Shown one piece after another: positions 15,024-24,675 of a stretch of DNA of 33,021 nucleotides (its first letter is position 1; each line of letters opens with the position of its first letter). The stretch lies in contig JALWYU010000109.1 of the NCBI GenBank assembly GCA_026992635.1, positions 1-33,021 of the forward strand, given 5' to 3'. This stretch comes from Bacteroidota bacterium (lineage in GTDB: Bacteria > Bacteroidota > Bacteroidia > JAADEI01). The position numbers and the translations under genes were made by a program. The notes under the pieces were generated by a model. That model did no database searches and was not told where the DNA came from. It was given only the letters and a program-made list of their open reading frames with translations.

Positions 15024-17834
15024 ATGCTGAGCCAATGGAACCTTAAAGTGAAGCGGTGGCACGAACAAAGCCTGTATATCAGTGGGCTTATAATCGTGTT
15101 CGCCGGGTTATTCTGGGGTATAGTATGCGGTGCACGGCCTCCGGCATGTTCAATGTATTCAGGCAGAGTAGAAGAGCTCAGTATGCGAGATACCAGTGGG
15201 AGCATAGTGAAGTGCTGGTCGGGCAGGGCGGTCGTAGAAGTTCTGGATGGTGCACGGGTTGTTGCGAGCGCCCTCACAGATACGCAAGGGTATTTCTGGG
15301 TGGTTCTTGCGCGTGAAGGGGTCTATGACCTGCGGGTCTGGACGGTGTGCCCTTCAGGAGACACTTTATCCATGGTGATTCCGGAGGCACCCTGTCAAAT
15401 TACAGTCAATTTGCAGGCAGAAAGGTTTTCGGCAACAAAGGATGTGCACTGGCGACGCGCTTCCGAGAAGCTTGCAACACGGAAGACGAACTGGTCCTGG
15501 TGGCAGGATCCGCGCGTGCAAACTCTCAACTCCCAGGTTCTGGAGGAACTCATTTTTGTGTTTCCAGCAGAAGGATACGTTGCGTTCCCTGTCTGGGGTT
15601 CAGAGGTTGCAATGGAGTATGACGAAAACACGTGTGATTGGTTCCAATGGGAAGCGTACGAAAACTTTGCACAATTATGGTCTGTGGCATGGGGTTTATC
15701 GGCAAATAGCCATGTGGCTGTTTATCCAGAGGATATGAGTGGAGGGTTCCAGCCAATCTGGTATCTTGCGCGTCATGTATTGATGATGGATGCAATTCTT
15801 CGCAGGTTCTTACCAATCTCCTTACCGGCAGATACCACGGATTTCCAGCAGGAAGACAACGTTCTCTTGCCGTTCACAGATGCTTTGACCAGTTTACATA
15901 CCTACCAGGAGATGCTTACCTTATCGGTGCCGGCGATGGAGAATTCGCACGCAGGTTCAGGTTCATTCCCCGAGATGATGGCGCAATCTTTAAGGGGAAT
16001 TATGCTGGAGTGCCTGGGAGAGTGGATCTGGTCGGCATCCTTCGCGCTTCAGCTGGATAGGCAAGACCGGCAAGAGGTCCCGGTTCATCAGCGCATTGCA
16101 GAATGGATCCCCATTTGTTTTACAGAAGCAATGGCTTGGGCAAGTACCTGGGCAATTCAAGCAACGCTGGACAAAGTGATTGATTCTTCAGAAGTTTCAG
16201 GCGATGCCTCACTGCCTATTATTGTGCAGATGAAGGGGTCTGACCATCTGGCGAGACCGGGTCCGTTACCGTTATTGTTATTGTTCTCCTTCATTTCTGA
16301 GGATTTCGACTACGCATCATCGTTGTCGTCCATAGATTGGCTCGCAGACGCAATGGATTGGCTCTGGGCATATGGAGAGTTTCAAGAGACCCACTGGACA
16401 GCAGAACCGCCGTTCCAGCTTCTCCGCGCTCTGGTGCGAGAATCTATGCTGTACGGGGAAGGTGCAGAAATTGTCGCTGCACTTCTTCGGGAGCGGCTCG
16501 GCGAACTGGGTATCCACATTGCAACCACGGATCAGCCGGAATGGCTCAGGCAATGGAGCGGCGTAACGAATCAGATCGCAAGATTTACACAGGCGTTCTT
16601 AGAACAATCTGATTTTCATGCTTTTTCTGGCTCTTATCCAGCGCATGAGGACTGGGTATTTTGGCACATGTTTACTACCCTACAGGCTCGGATGACGGCA
16701 AGTTCTTCGGAAGGTGCGCCAGAAAACCTCGTACTTTCCCCTTTCTTTACGTCTCCGTCCGTTTCCCGTGTTGAATCTTCACGTCAGCCCGTTACCCGTG
16801 CGCAAAACGCAGTGATGTTCACGGGACTTATAGACGTGCTTCATCAAGAGATAGACAGTTATATGCAGATAGCCAGTTTGTTGTACGCGGCGCTTCAACG
16901 GGGTGGGACGGATGAACCATACCGGTTATTACCTCTGTTGCACGAAGCCAACCTCCAGGTAGCAGAGGCATTGCGTCGTGCACTTGCTCCTGTTCAGCCG
17001 ATGGTTGGCTCAGGAATAGACTGGGAGGATTATGACCGCGTGCTTACGGTTGCCTGGGCTTTTCCCGCTTATGAGCTGGCTTGCGCCTGGTATTTACTGG
17101 ATTCCAGTACAGTGGAACCACGCTTCTCCACGATTCGTCATGCCTATCAGGAGGTGAGCACGGCATCGGCTGTGCTGGAGGAAATGCTTCAGGCATTCTA
17201 TCGTCAGTACCCAACGAGGCAGATGCCGGCTTCTCTCCTGGTCTATCAAGTTCGCAAGCCACATCGCATGTCCTGTGATAGGGTTTATCCTTTTGCGATC
17301 ACTATTTACAATCCTTCACCTGTCCCTGTCCATTCAGCAACGGTACGGTTGCGTGCAGGCAGTGGATTTCGGTTTATTGATTCGGTTTTTGTCTTGTCGG
17401 AATTACCCCCTGGTGATACGACCACCTTCTGGACAGAGGTTCTCACACCACCCTCCGACACCTTTGCTGTGTACACGATTCAAATAGCGCCTCATGGAGG
17501 AACGCGCAACTGGTACACCGGGATCTTGCGCACCTCAGGATACGCCTTTGGTAAGAAACGGGCAAATTCGTCCTTTGAGGCATTGATGGCATCCTATGTG
17601 GCTTTCACAATCCGTGTTTACGAGGATGGGCAGGTTGCAGCCTATACACCTGGCTTGATGGTGGGGAGTGAACTGTGGGTTCGGGATATATGGGGAAGTG
17701 TTGTCGCGAAACATACGTTAGACAAGAGAGGTTGGCAATGGATAGGTCAACTTCCCCACCCCGGTCTGTACCTGTTTGAGGTGCACTTCCCCACAGGATA
17801 TCATTACGTCGCCAAGTTGCCCTATATGGAGTAA
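15024..17834 (+). CDS. Large secreted protein of unknown function with possible T9SS type A-like C-terminus
   Basis: I do not recognise the central part. The protein is 936 aa from the ATG at 15024, which puts a signal/membrane segment (SLYISGLIIVFAGLFWGIV) near the start; the frame is open to 14934. Residues about 50-130 resemble a carboxypeptidase-regulatory-like beta domain (VVEVLDGARVVASALTDTQG, GVYDLRVW). The middle ~500 residues are Trp-, Glu- and Gln-rich, probably helical, without a known catalytic motif. Near the C-terminus is a beta domain (ITIYNPSPVPVHSATVRL, LPPGDTTTF). The last ~85 residues (ELWVRDIWGSVVAKH, LPHPGLYLFEVHFPTGYHY) resemble the type A sorting domain of T9SS cargo, though the usual YPNP motif is missing. 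Its likely place is the cell surface or outside. Confidence 0.75.
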   Translation: MLSQWNLKVKRWHEQSLYISGLIIVFAGLFWGIVCGARPPACSMYSGRVEELSMRDTSGSIVKCWSGRAVVEVLDGARVVASALTDTQGYFWVVLAREGVYDLRVWTVCPSGDTLSMVIPEAPCQITVNLQAERFSATKDVHWRRASEKLATRKTNWSWWQDPRVQTLNSQVLEELIFVFPAEGYVAFPVWGSEVAMEYDENTCDWFQWEAYENFAQLWSVAWGLSANSHVAVYPEDMSGGFQPIWYLARHVLMMDAILRRFLPISLPADTTDFQQEDNVLLPFTDALTSLHTYQEMLTLSVPAMENSHAGSGSFPEMMAQSLRGIMLECLGEWIWSASFALQLDRQDRQEVPVHQRIAEWIPICFTEAMAWASTWAIQATLDKVIDSSEVSGDASLPIIVQMKGSDHLARPGPLPLLLLFSFISEDFDYASSLSSIDWLADAMDWLWAYGEFQETHWTAEPPFQLLRALVRESMLYGEGAEIVAALLRERLGELGIHIATTDQPEWLRQWSGVTNQIARFTQAFLEQSDFHAFSGSYPAHEDWVFWHMFTTLQARMTASSSEGAPENLVLSPFFTSPSVSRVESSRQPVTRAQNAVMFTGLIDVLHQEIDSYMQIASLLYAALQRGGTDEPYRLLPLLHEANLQVAEALRRALAPVQPMVGSGIDWEDYDRVLTVAWAFPAYELACAWYLLDSSTVEPRFSTIRHAYQEVSTASAVLEEMLQAFYRQYPTRQMPASLLVYQVRKPHRMSCDRVYPFAITIYNPSPVPVHSATVRLRAGSGFRFIDSVFVLSELPPGDTTTFWTEVLTPPSDTFAVYTIQIAPHGGTRNWYTGILRTSGYAFGKKRANSSFEALMASYVAFTIRVYEDGQVAAYTPGLMVGSELWVRDIWGSVVAKHTLDKRGWQWIGQLPHPGLYLFEVHFPTGYHYVAKLPYME

Positions 17835-17890
17835 CTTTTTTCTTTTTCTCATGCGCCGGGATGGGGATCGGGAAATTGCCGTCTCCAGGG
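17835..17890. terminator. Possible terminator region between convergent genes
   Basis: Right after the stop of the rightward gene is a T-rich run (CTTTTTTCTTTTTCTC, from about 17834 to 17849). No strong hairpin precedes it, so this is only a weak candidate for ending rightward transcription. The leftward gene ends 56 bases beyond. Confidence 0.25.
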
Positions 17891-19327
17891 CTATGCTTTC
17901 TGCCAGAAAAACAATACTCCGATACGCCGGATTACTTCGCCATGATTCAGGATACCCAGAATGGCTAAGGTGTACAGGGGTAAATTGAAAAGTGCCCCTA
18001 TCCATAGCAGGAAGATTCGGACATCTCTGCCGAGTCGTAGTGGCAATCGGGATAGGTTTTTGGTCAGTGCGCGTTTGAGATAGGCATCGTATTTATCGGC
18101 GGTATAAGAGTTAATCAGCACGCCCGAAAGGGCAAGGATCAACCATAAAAGTACGTTGATGGGAACGGTGCCGCTGGTGCTGGCGGTGGTCCCTGCCAGA
18201 TGCAAAGCCAAAGCACTGATCAGGAATGCGTCGGCGTATCGGTCAAGGACGGCGTCCAGCCAGGCACCCCGCTCACTTTCCAGGAATTTTAACCGGGCAA
18301 TCTCGCCATCGCACCCGTCAATGATGGAGGCGATTTGTGCGAGCGTTCCACCAATTGCCAGGGTAAGCCACCGGGGAATCGCAATGAGCAGTGCCGCGCC
18401 CACAGCCAGGAAAAAAGCGAATACAGTGATGTGGTTGGGTGTGATGGGCAGGCTAACGAGGTATCGGGTAATCCATCGGGAAAGGGGACGATTGATCCAT
18501 CGGGCAATAGGTCCATCGGTGGGTTTGGTCAGCGACTGGAGGAGGAGCCGTTCAGCCACGTGCAGCATTTCGGGTGTGTCAATATCTACCCAGTACACGT
18601 GTTTTGGAGGTTGGGCAGGACGTACTGCAGGGTTGTCGCGAATAGACCAGGCACGCAGGACTCCGCCCTCCCGAATATAGCGTTGTAAAGCGCCCAGGAG
18701 TGTGCACCTTCCCTGGATTTCCAGTTCCTGCTTCAGGTAGGGGAATAGAGAAGGATGGAGTCGGAATACGCCCACGTCAATGGCATCCCATTGTGTCAGG
18801 GTTTTGCCAATTTGGCGGACACGGGGCAAAAGTGATGTCTTCACATCTGGTGGACAGGTGGATGAGTGCTCACGCATCATCTGGACTTTGCTGGCGTCAT
18901 CCAGGTCTACGTATTCTGGCGGGTGCGGATCTACCGCCACGACCATCGTCTGTTCTTCTGATAGAGGGAGCGTCGCGAGCTGCGAGTATACAAATGCTGG
19001 TAGCAGGTGGTCAACCATTGTAACCAGGAAGGGCTCGTCCTTCATCCAGGGTTGAACTGCCAGCACACTGGTTCCATTGCCCTTTTCCCAATGTGGGTTA
19101 TGGATCAGATGGATGGATGCGGGTGGAAGATGTAAGCTGGGCAGCTCCCTTTGGAGGCGGTGGAACTGGTACCCGCCAACAATAAGGATGCGTTTGGGTG
19201 CACAGGCTTTCCAGGCTTGCCAGGCAACGCGCTCCAGGAGTGTTAATCCCAGGAGGCGGACTAAGGGTTTGGGATGGGGCGGGGCAAGGCGTGTACCCGC
19301 CCCGCCTGCAAGAATAACCAGATCCAT
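17891..19327 (-). CDS. Bifunctional inositol-1-phosphate cytidylyltransferase / di-myo-inositol phosphate phosphate synthase (IPCT/DIPPS)
   Basis: The fused enzyme activates inositol-1-phosphate with CTP, then joins CDP-inositol to a second inositol-1-phosphate to give phosphorylated di-myo-inositol phosphate. The 478-aa protein has an N-terminal sugar-nucleotidyltransferase domain (LAGGAGTRL at 6-14, KPLV at 20-23, TMVDHLLP at 103-110). The membrane CDP-alcohol phosphotransferase domain begins near residue 290. Its motif is complete: Asp337, Asp340-Gly341, Ala344-Arg345, Gly354, Asp358 and Asp362, within DGCDGEIARLKF and GAWLDAVLD. Several transmembrane helices follow. The gene lies 57 bases after ino1 on the same strand, which makes its substrate; this context strongly favours the DIP role over another phospholipid-type product. 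GGAAG precedes the ATG. No separate DIPP phosphatase is in the window. Confidence 0.87.
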   Translation of the reverse strand: MDLVILAGGAGTRLAPPHPKPLVRLLGLTLLERVAWQAWKACAPKRILIVGGYQFHRLQRELPSLHLPPASIHLIHNPHWEKGNGTSVLAVQPWMKDEPFLVTMVDHLLPAFVYSQLATLPLSEEQTMVVAVDPHPPEYVDLDDASKVQMMREHSSTCPPDVKTSLLPRVRQIGKTLTQWDAIDVGVFRLHPSLFPYLKQELEIQGRCTLLGALQRYIREGGVLRAWSIRDNPAVRPAQPPKHVYWVDIDTPEMLHVAERLLLQSLTKPTDGPIARWINRPLSRWITRYLVSLPITPNHITVFAFFLAVGAALLIAIPRWLTLAIGGTLAQIASIIDGCDGEIARLKFLESERGAWLDAVLDRYADAFLISALALHLAGTTASTSGTVPINVLLWLILALSGVLINSYTADKYDAYLKRALTKNLSRLPLRLGRDVRIFLLWIGALFNLPLYTLAILGILNHGEVIRRIGVLFFWQKA

Positions 19328-19384
19328 TGCTTCCGTTCTGTTGTTCTGTCTGCTATGCGTGCGCAGGCTGAGGTGAAGGTGGCT

Positions 19385-20599
19385 TCAGACTGTAGAGGGG
19401 ACGAGATGGGCGTGTTCGTGGAGCAGGTGGTGGATGGTTTCGGTATCGCCCGTGAGGTATGCCTGGCGGAGTGCGTCTTCCAGTGCGGTGTTTCCTCGGA
19501 TGAAGGCTTCCACCAGCTGGCGTGCCTGGGAATCACGCATCTGGACAGGCGGATGTTTCTTGAAATAGGCGGAAGGTCCCATGAGCGGACCGCTTATGCC
19601 ACGCATTAATGCCAGTTTGGCAATACGGATGGCGTCGATGACGACGCCCGCGGAATTGGGCGAGTCTTCCACGCTGAGTTTGACTTCCAGGGACATAGGC
19701 ACATCTCCGAAGAGCCTGCCTTCCATACGAATCATGCATATCTTGTTGTCGTTCAGCCAGGGTACATAATCACTGGGACCAATGTGAATCTGGTGGGCGG
19801 GTAAAGGAACATCCAGCTGGGATTGAACCGCTTCCGTCTTGGAAATTTTCTTGGATTTCAATCGTTCACGTGCAAGCATGTTCAGGAAGTCTGTATTCCC
19901 ACCGAAGTTCAACTGGTAAGTACGGTCCAGGGGGACACCACGGTCGGCAAATAACCGCGTCAGAACACGATGGACGATCGTCGCGCCCACCTGGCTTTTC
20001 ACGTCATCGCCAATTATGGGCAAGCCCGCTGAGGCAAAGCGCTTTGCCCACTCCCGATCCGAAGCAATGAATACAGGGATGCAATTGACAAAAGCACAAC
20101 CTGCGGCAAGCGCACATTCAGCGTAAAACCTTGCAGCTTGTTCAGAGCCTACCGGCAAAAAGTTCACCACCACTTCGGCACCACTATCTTTGAGGATGTC
20201 TATGATGTCTTCGCGGGAAGGTTCTTTGTGTTGCGCTAAGACGAAGGTCTGGTCTTCAGGATAGTCCTGCATGTGTGGGGCGACGCCATCCAGGACCTTG
20301 CCCATCATAACGGGAACGTCCAGTTTGGGTATATCCCGGCAGAAGACCTTCGTGCAGTTGGGTTTGCTGAATATGGCTTCGGAGAGATCCTTGCCCACTT
20401 TCCGGGCGTCCACATCAAAGGCGGCGACGAACTGGATGTCGCCTGGCGTCAACCCTTCAATCTCCCAGTGCATGATGCCGGGTACACGGTCCTGGCTCCG
20501 TGTTCTGTCCCGGTAGTAGAAGACGCCCTGGACCAAAGCGCTGGCGCAGTTCCCAACCCCAATGATGGCTACCCGGACCTTCCGATTGGTGGCAGCCAT
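19385..20599 (-). CDS. ino1: Inositol-3-phosphate synthase (L-myo-inositol-1-phosphate synthase)
   Basis: NAD-dependent cyclisation of glucose-6-phosphate to inositol phosphate. The protein is 404 aa, in the range of prokaryotic forms. It starts [18 protein letters not shown], the NAD-binding loop. Family motifs follow: [55 protein letters not shown] (with catalytic-region lysines), [14 protein letters not shown] and [10 protein letters not shown]. It is the upstream gene of a two-gene leftward unit with the fused cytidylyltransferase/phosphotransferase, which points to solute synthesis; the product could also feed inositol lipids. No strong ribosome binding site precedes the ATG at 20599. 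Confidence 0.95.
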   Translation of the reverse strand: MAATNRKVRVAIIGVGNCASALVQGVFYYRDRTRSQDRVPGIMHWEIEGLTPGDIQFVAAFDVDARKVGKDLSEAIFSKPNCTKVFCRDIPKLDVPVMMGKVLDGVAPHMQDYPEDQTFVLAQHKEPSREDIIDILKDSGAEVVVNFLPVGSEQAARFYAECALAAGCAFVNCIPVFIASDREWAKRFASAGLPIIGDDVKSQVGATIVHRVLTRLFADRGVPLDRTYQLNFGGNTDFLNMLARERLKSKKISKTEAVQSQLDVPLPAHQIHIGPSDYVPWLNDNKICMIRMEGRLFGDVPMSLEVKLSVEDSPNSAGVVIDAIRIAKLALMRGISGPLMGPSAYFKKHPPVQMRDSQARQLVEAFIRGNTALEDALRQAYLTGDTETIHHLLHEHAHLVPSTV

Positions 20600-21115
20600 G
20601 GCTTATGGGATTTTGTTTTGGGGGTTGCTTCCCTGTCAACCAGCGTTCGCTTCAGTCCAGAACCCAGGACAGATAGCCAAAGAGACAACCCGAGGATCAC
20701 AGGGCAGGTGCCCTGTGGACCAATGCTCCGGAAGGGTTATTTTTGACCTTCGCTATTGGTAACAATTCATTGTCTTGAAAAGTTCCCCACGTGAAAGTGG
20801 AATTGGACATGTCTTGTTGGGCAAGGAGTTGGGCTCAGACTTGGGATGGGCTCCTGGCACTTGCACCCCACAAAAATCAACTGGTATTCACCAAGGAATG
20901 TCTGTTTTCCTTGGGATTGGCATTGCTGTTGCTGTTCTTGTTGTTTGAGGTTGTGTCGCATGAATCTGTACATTCAGTTCTGGGCTGAGGATCCTCTAAC
21001 GTGCTCAGTCAGGAATATTGCAAATACTTTGCATATATTTCGTGAACTCTTGTCATCTTATTTGCGTTAATCTTTTTACCTTATCTGCGGAACGAGCAAA
21101 AGTAAAGAGGGCTTT
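20600..21115. other. Gene-free stretch between ino1 and the cas operon
   Basis: This divergent intergenic region should hold the ino1 promoter (leftward) and the cas promoter (rightward). I see no exact TAnnTTTG box on either strand. An 8-bp inverted repeat, CCAAGGAA (20891-20898) and TTCCTTGG (20907-20914), with an 8-base loop, lies near its middle; it has no following T-run. A 65-codon frame starting with GTG at 20791 encodes one hydrophobic stretch but has no other support. Confidence 0.45.
21061..21089 (+). promoter_or_regulatory. Candidate promoter of the cas operon
   Basis: TTTG at 21061-21064 is followed after 17 bases by TATCTGCG at 21082-21089. The spacing equals that of the better promoter at 12523, but the -7 element matches TAnnTTTG only partly. 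It lies 26 bases before the cas6 ATG. A ribosome-binding-like AGAGGG follows just before the start codon. Confidence 0.3.
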
Positions 21116-21892
21116 ATGATGCGCATTACGATTGTTTTGGAGTGTGTAAAGGATGCGCCCATGCGCATTCCGATCGTACATCAACACATCTTGCAAGGCT
21201 TCATTTATGCCCACATAGACCCAAAGGTGGCAGATTTTTTGCACAATCGGGGGTTTGTGTATGGCAAGCGTCGGTACAGGATGTTTACCTTTTCGCGCCT
21301 GATGGGGAAGGTGCGCCGTGGAGGGGGTATGTTTGTGTTTACGCCACCGGTTCGGCTGGTGGTTTCGTCGCTTTATGAACCGATGATAGAGTCTCTGGCG
21401 GAGCGACTGGCCCGTGTCCGAACTGTTTTTCTTGGAGATAACGAGCTGGAAATCAGAAGCATTGAAGTGAATATGACGCCAGAGTTTAGAGAGGAGGTGC
21501 GTATCCGGATGCTTTCTCCGATAGTAGTTTATAGCACGTTGCTTACGCCAGAGGGCAGAAAGAAAACTTACTACTATCACCCGCGGGAACCTGAGTTCAC
21601 CGAAATTGTTGAGAAAAACATCAAGAATAAGTTTCGGGCATTTTATGGAACTGATCCGTCATCGAATAGTGTTCTGAAAATAGAACCCCTTTCTGTCAAG
21701 ACGAAAGACGAAAAAGTGATCCGATACAAGGATTTTGTCATTAAAGGGTGGATGGGAACGTATCGGCTTCAAGGTAGTCCAGAATTGATTCGCGTGGCGT
21801 ATGAATCGGGCATCGGAGCCAAGAACGCGCAGGGTTTTGGGTGTTTTGAGTTGCTCCGTCCTGAACCTGTAAAGCAAAAGGAGGATGCTTGA
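21116..21892 (+). CDS. cas6: CRISPR-associated endoribonuclease Cas6
   Basis: Cuts the CRISPR transcript inside each repeat to give crRNAs with an 8-nt 5' tag (here ATTGAAAC). The 258-aa protein has the expected RAMP build: a first strand MRITIVLE and a glycine-rich C-terminal loop GIGAKNAQGFGCFELL. HQHILQGFIY near residue 22 holds histidines that could be catalytic, as in Cas6 enzymes using an N-terminal His. Translation can begin at the ATG at 21116 or the next codon. It is the first gene of the operon, and its end overlaps cas8b by eight bases. Confidence 0.93.
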   Translation: MMRITIVLECVKDAPMRIPIVHQHILQGFIYAHIDPKVADFLHNRGFVYGKRRYRMFTFSRLMGKVRRGGGMFVFTPPVRLVVSSLYEPMIESLAERLARVRTVFLGDNELEIRSIEVNMTPEFREEVRIRMLSPIVVYSTLLTPEGRKKTYYYHPREPEFTEIVEKNIKNKFRAFYGTDPSSNSVLKIEPLSVKTKDEKVIRYKDFVIKGWMGTYRLQGSPELIRVAYESGIGAKNAQGFGCFELLRPEPVKQKEDA

Positions 21893-23678
21893 GGCACTTT
21901 ATCAATTGGGTAAGCTGGTGGCAGAGGGTTCGGAGCTCTCGGTAGATTCGCATAAGAAGTATAAGCCATATGTAGGGGCAAAGGTTGTGTTTATCCATCT
22001 AGAGCAGAAGGATGGGCAATGGACGCACCAGCTGGAAATTGAAGATTTTGACCCTGCGAAAGCAGAAGGCAAGTATATGTTTGATCCGGGTGCAGGAAAA
22101 GCCAATACACCTGCATTGATGCCCAGTTTATCTAAAGCAAGCTCTGCTGTCAAGAAGATTATAGGCTGGTTAAAGCCACCTGCTGGGTTTAGTGCTCAAT
22201 CTGGGGAACATCCTTCGGTTTTGAATTATTTGCAGGAGAACAAGGAGCGGATTATAGCGGATATTGAGGCACAGCAACAGGATTTTCCTAAAAAACAAAA
22301 GCTGCTATTGGGCTTAAAGATCAATGGGAAATATGCAGGTGAGGTAGATTGGTTGAAGGCGTTGACGGAGTTTCGGCGGACAGCTGCTCAACGGCAGGCA
22401 GCCAACCGTGGTACATGTGCTTTATGTCAACAAAGCAAGGACAATATTATGGAGACGCCCAAAGAGTTTTTTAAGTTCTATACGATTGACAAGCGAGGCT
22501 ATATTGCGGGAGGACTGTCTAAGAAACACGCATGGAGAAACTTTCCTGTTTGTACAGAGTGTTATGAGTTTCTTCGCAGAGGAAGAGAATTTGTTGAAGG
22601 CTATCTCAAGTTCAAGTTTTACGGAACGTCATACTATGTAATCCCAGATGTGGTAGATGGGTACAGTGAAGGCGAGCAGGAGTTGCAGGAGATCCTGGAG
22701 GTGCTCCTTAACGCGGAGCAAAGGGTCAGGTTAACTCACAAGAAAGGGAAGTTGTTACGTGCGGATGAAGAAGAAATTCTGGGGATTTTGGGAGATAAAC
22801 ATCGGCTGGTCTATCACCTGTTGTTCCTTAAAAAGGAGCAGGCGGCGGAGCGCATTATGCTCCTGATAGAGGATGTGCCGCCATCCCGGATTTTAGAGTT
22901 GTTTGAAGCCAAACGCAAAGTAGAAGAACTTTTCCAGTGGCAGGACAGAGTGCGGGAATATACTATTGGGGGCGGTATGGCCCAGTTTTTGGGTAGTGAC
23001 CTGTCTGCACAGAAATTCTTTTTTGAACTGCTGGATCGGATATTCAAAGGGCGTCCTGTCAATAAAGATGTGCTTTTTAACTTATTTATGCGGGTAATCA
23101 GAACCGCGTACTTTCATGCTGACGAGCGGGAGCGCGGAAAGTGGCAGTTGCTCATGCTTCAAGGGTTAATGACGCTCTTTTTCCTGAGCGAACTACAATT
23201 GTTGAATCTCCAATCTCCAAATCCGACGGTCATGGTGGAATTACCGGAAGTCATACGCCAGTTTCTTGAGCCCTATGAGCGGGTGTTGAATTCGCCAGAG
23301 AAACAGGCAGTTTTCCTGCTGGGAGCACTGACTGAATATCTGATGGTAAACCAAAAGAGGAATCGGGGCAATGCACCGTTTGCCCGGAAACTGAAAGGAT
23401 TTAAGATGGGACCGGAAGATATTCGCAATCTCCTGCCGGAAATAGCAAACAAGTTGCGAGCTTATCAGGAAGAAGGAAGTCGCTTTGCTGACACCCTTAA
23501 GCAGGCAATTGCTCAGTTGCTTCTGGTGGTACCTGTAGAAGACTGGAAACTTTCCCGAGATGAACTGAACTTCTACTTTGTTGCAGGCATGACGCTTTAT
23601 CGTCCACTTAAGCAGTTTTTTGACAGTCAAAAGCAGGAAATTGTAGCATCTGCCGATCAATCAACAATGGCCAGTTAA
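21885..23678 (+). CDS. cas8b: Type I-B Cascade large subunit Cas8b (Csh1/TM1802 family)
   Basis: Large subunit of the type I-B interference complex, expected to read the PAM and recruit Cas3. The protein is 597 aa. Two CxxC pairs, CALC (about residue 178) and CTEC (about 222), form the zinc-binding site typical of Csh1/TM1802 proteins, with FYTIDKRGYIAGG between them. The rest is helical and poorly conserved, as usual for Cas8. AGGAGG directly abuts the ATG at 21885 with no spacer, unusual for a ribosome binding site; translation may depend on coupling to cas6, whose stop lies within the first codons. Assignment is also supported by its position between cas6 and cas7. Confidence 0.88.
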   Translation: MLEALYQLGKLVAEGSELSVDSHKKYKPYVGAKVVFIHLEQKDGQWTHQLEIEDFDPAKAEGKYMFDPGAGKANTPALMPSLSKASSAVKKIIGWLKPPAGFSAQSGEHPSVLNYLQENKERIIADIEAQQQDFPKKQKLLLGLKINGKYAGEVDWLKALTEFRRTAAQRQAANRGTCALCQQSKDNIMETPKEFFKFYTIDKRGYIAGGLSKKHAWRNFPVCTECYEFLRRGREFVEGYLKFKFYGTSYYVIPDVVDGYSEGEQELQEILEVLLNAEQRVRLTHKKGKLLRADEEEILGILGDKHRLVYHLLFLKKEQAAERIMLLIEDVPPSRILELFEAKRKVEELFQWQDRVREYTIGGGMAQFLGSDLSAQKFFFELLDRIFKGRPVNKDVLFNLFMRVIRTAYFHADERERGKWQLLMLQGLMTLFFLSELQLLNLQSPNPTVMVELPEVIRQFLEPYERVLNSPEKQAVFLLGALTEYLMVNQKRNRGNAPFARKLKGFKMGPEDIRNLLPEIANKLRAYQEEGSRFADTLKQAIAQLLLVVPVEDWKLSRDELNFYFVAGMTLYRPLKQFFDSQKQEIVASADQSTMAS

Positions 23679-23698
23679 ACTTTTAAAATCCATGAGTC

Positions 23699-24655
23699 AT
23701 GAGTGAGAGGGAACCCATCAAGAATCGCTCGGAGATTTTGCTCCTGTACGACGTGACCAACGCCAATCCCAATGGCGACCCCTTAGACGAGAACAAGCCG
23801 CGCATGGACGAAGCCACAGGCATCAATTTAGTGACTGATGTGCGGCTCAAACGCTTCATTCGGGACTATCTGCAGGAATTGATTGATAACGGGGACTCCC
23901 GGCTGGCAGGACAGCAGATATTCGTAATTGAAAAACTTACTGAGGAAGGAAAGGTATTGACTGCCAATCAACGAGCGAAGGAAATAGATAATAATTTGAA
24001 TGTGGAAACAATACTCCAAAAGTGTATAGATATCCGACTTTTTGGCGGAGTGATTCCAAGCAAAGGAAACAGGAGTATCACTTTTACAGGTCCGGTGCAG
24101 TTTAAAATGGGACATTCGCTTCATCGCGTGGAACCTATTTTGATTCAGGGCACTGGGGCCTTCGCTACTGAAGGAAAAGAACAGAAAACCTTTCGGGAAG
24201 AGTGGATAGTGCCGTACTCGTTTATTGCCTTTTATGGGGTGGTGAATCAAAATGCGGCACGAACGACGACGATGGACGACACCGATGCCGAATTATTGTG
24301 GGAAGCCCTGTGGAATGGCGTCAAGGAAAGCAGCATTTCTCGTTCCAAATTTGGGCATCAGCCCAGGCTTCTCTTACAGGTGATTTATAAGGAGGGAGAG
24401 AACTTCTATATTGGTGAACTGGACAAGCTGGTGAAAATTGTGTCGGATAAAGACGACCTTGAGTTGCGCGATGTGCAGGACTTTGTGCTGGACGTTACCG
24501 AGTTGGTCAATAAGCTGGCACAGGTGAAGGATAAAATCAAGCAAATTCGTCTGCGGGTGGATGAGCGTCTGAGAACTCAATATAAGGGCGAGGAGATGTC
24601 GGCAGCTAAAGCCCTGGAAAAGGCAGGATTGAAAGAATTGCTGAAGGAAGAGTAA
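23699..24655 (+). CDS. cas7: Type I-B Cascade backbone subunit Cas7 (Csh2)
   Basis: Forms the helical backbone that binds the crRNA spacer. The protein is 318 aa and starts with family signatures NRSEILLLYDVTNANPNGDP and RMDEATGINLVTDVRLKRFIRDYL, typical of Csh2. ITFTGPVQFKMGHSLHRV and EEWIVPYSFIAFYGVVNQNAA complete the conserved core. The C-terminal ~60 residues are charged and helical. It lies 20 bases after cas8b and 20 bases before cas5. No Shine-Dalgarno sequence precedes the ATG; the leader is A/T-rich. Confidence 0.95.
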   Translation: MSEREPIKNRSEILLLYDVTNANPNGDPLDENKPRMDEATGINLVTDVRLKRFIRDYLQELIDNGDSRLAGQQIFVIEKLTEEGKVLTANQRAKEIDNNLNVETILQKCIDIRLFGGVIPSKGNRSITFTGPVQFKMGHSLHRVEPILIQGTGAFATEGKEQKTFREEWIVPYSFIAFYGVVNQNAARTTTMDDTDAELLWEALWNGVKESSISRSKFGHQPRLLLQVIYKEGENFYIGELDKLVKIVSDKDDLELRDVQDFVLDVTELVNKLAQVKDKIKQIRLRVDERLRTQYKGEEMSAAKALEKAGLKELLKEE

Positions 24656-24675
24656 CATTTTCACATACGACAACT

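Noticed and set aside
20791-20988. Possible 65-residue protein with one hydrophobic stretch between ino1 and cas6
   Set aside because: It has a GTG start with no ribosome binding site and no recognised homology, and its composition looks like non-coding DNA.
20600-21115. Search for a tRNA or other structured RNA gene before the cas operon
   Set aside because: No cloverleaf or conserved TTCGA arm was found; only an isolated 8-bp inverted repeat is present.
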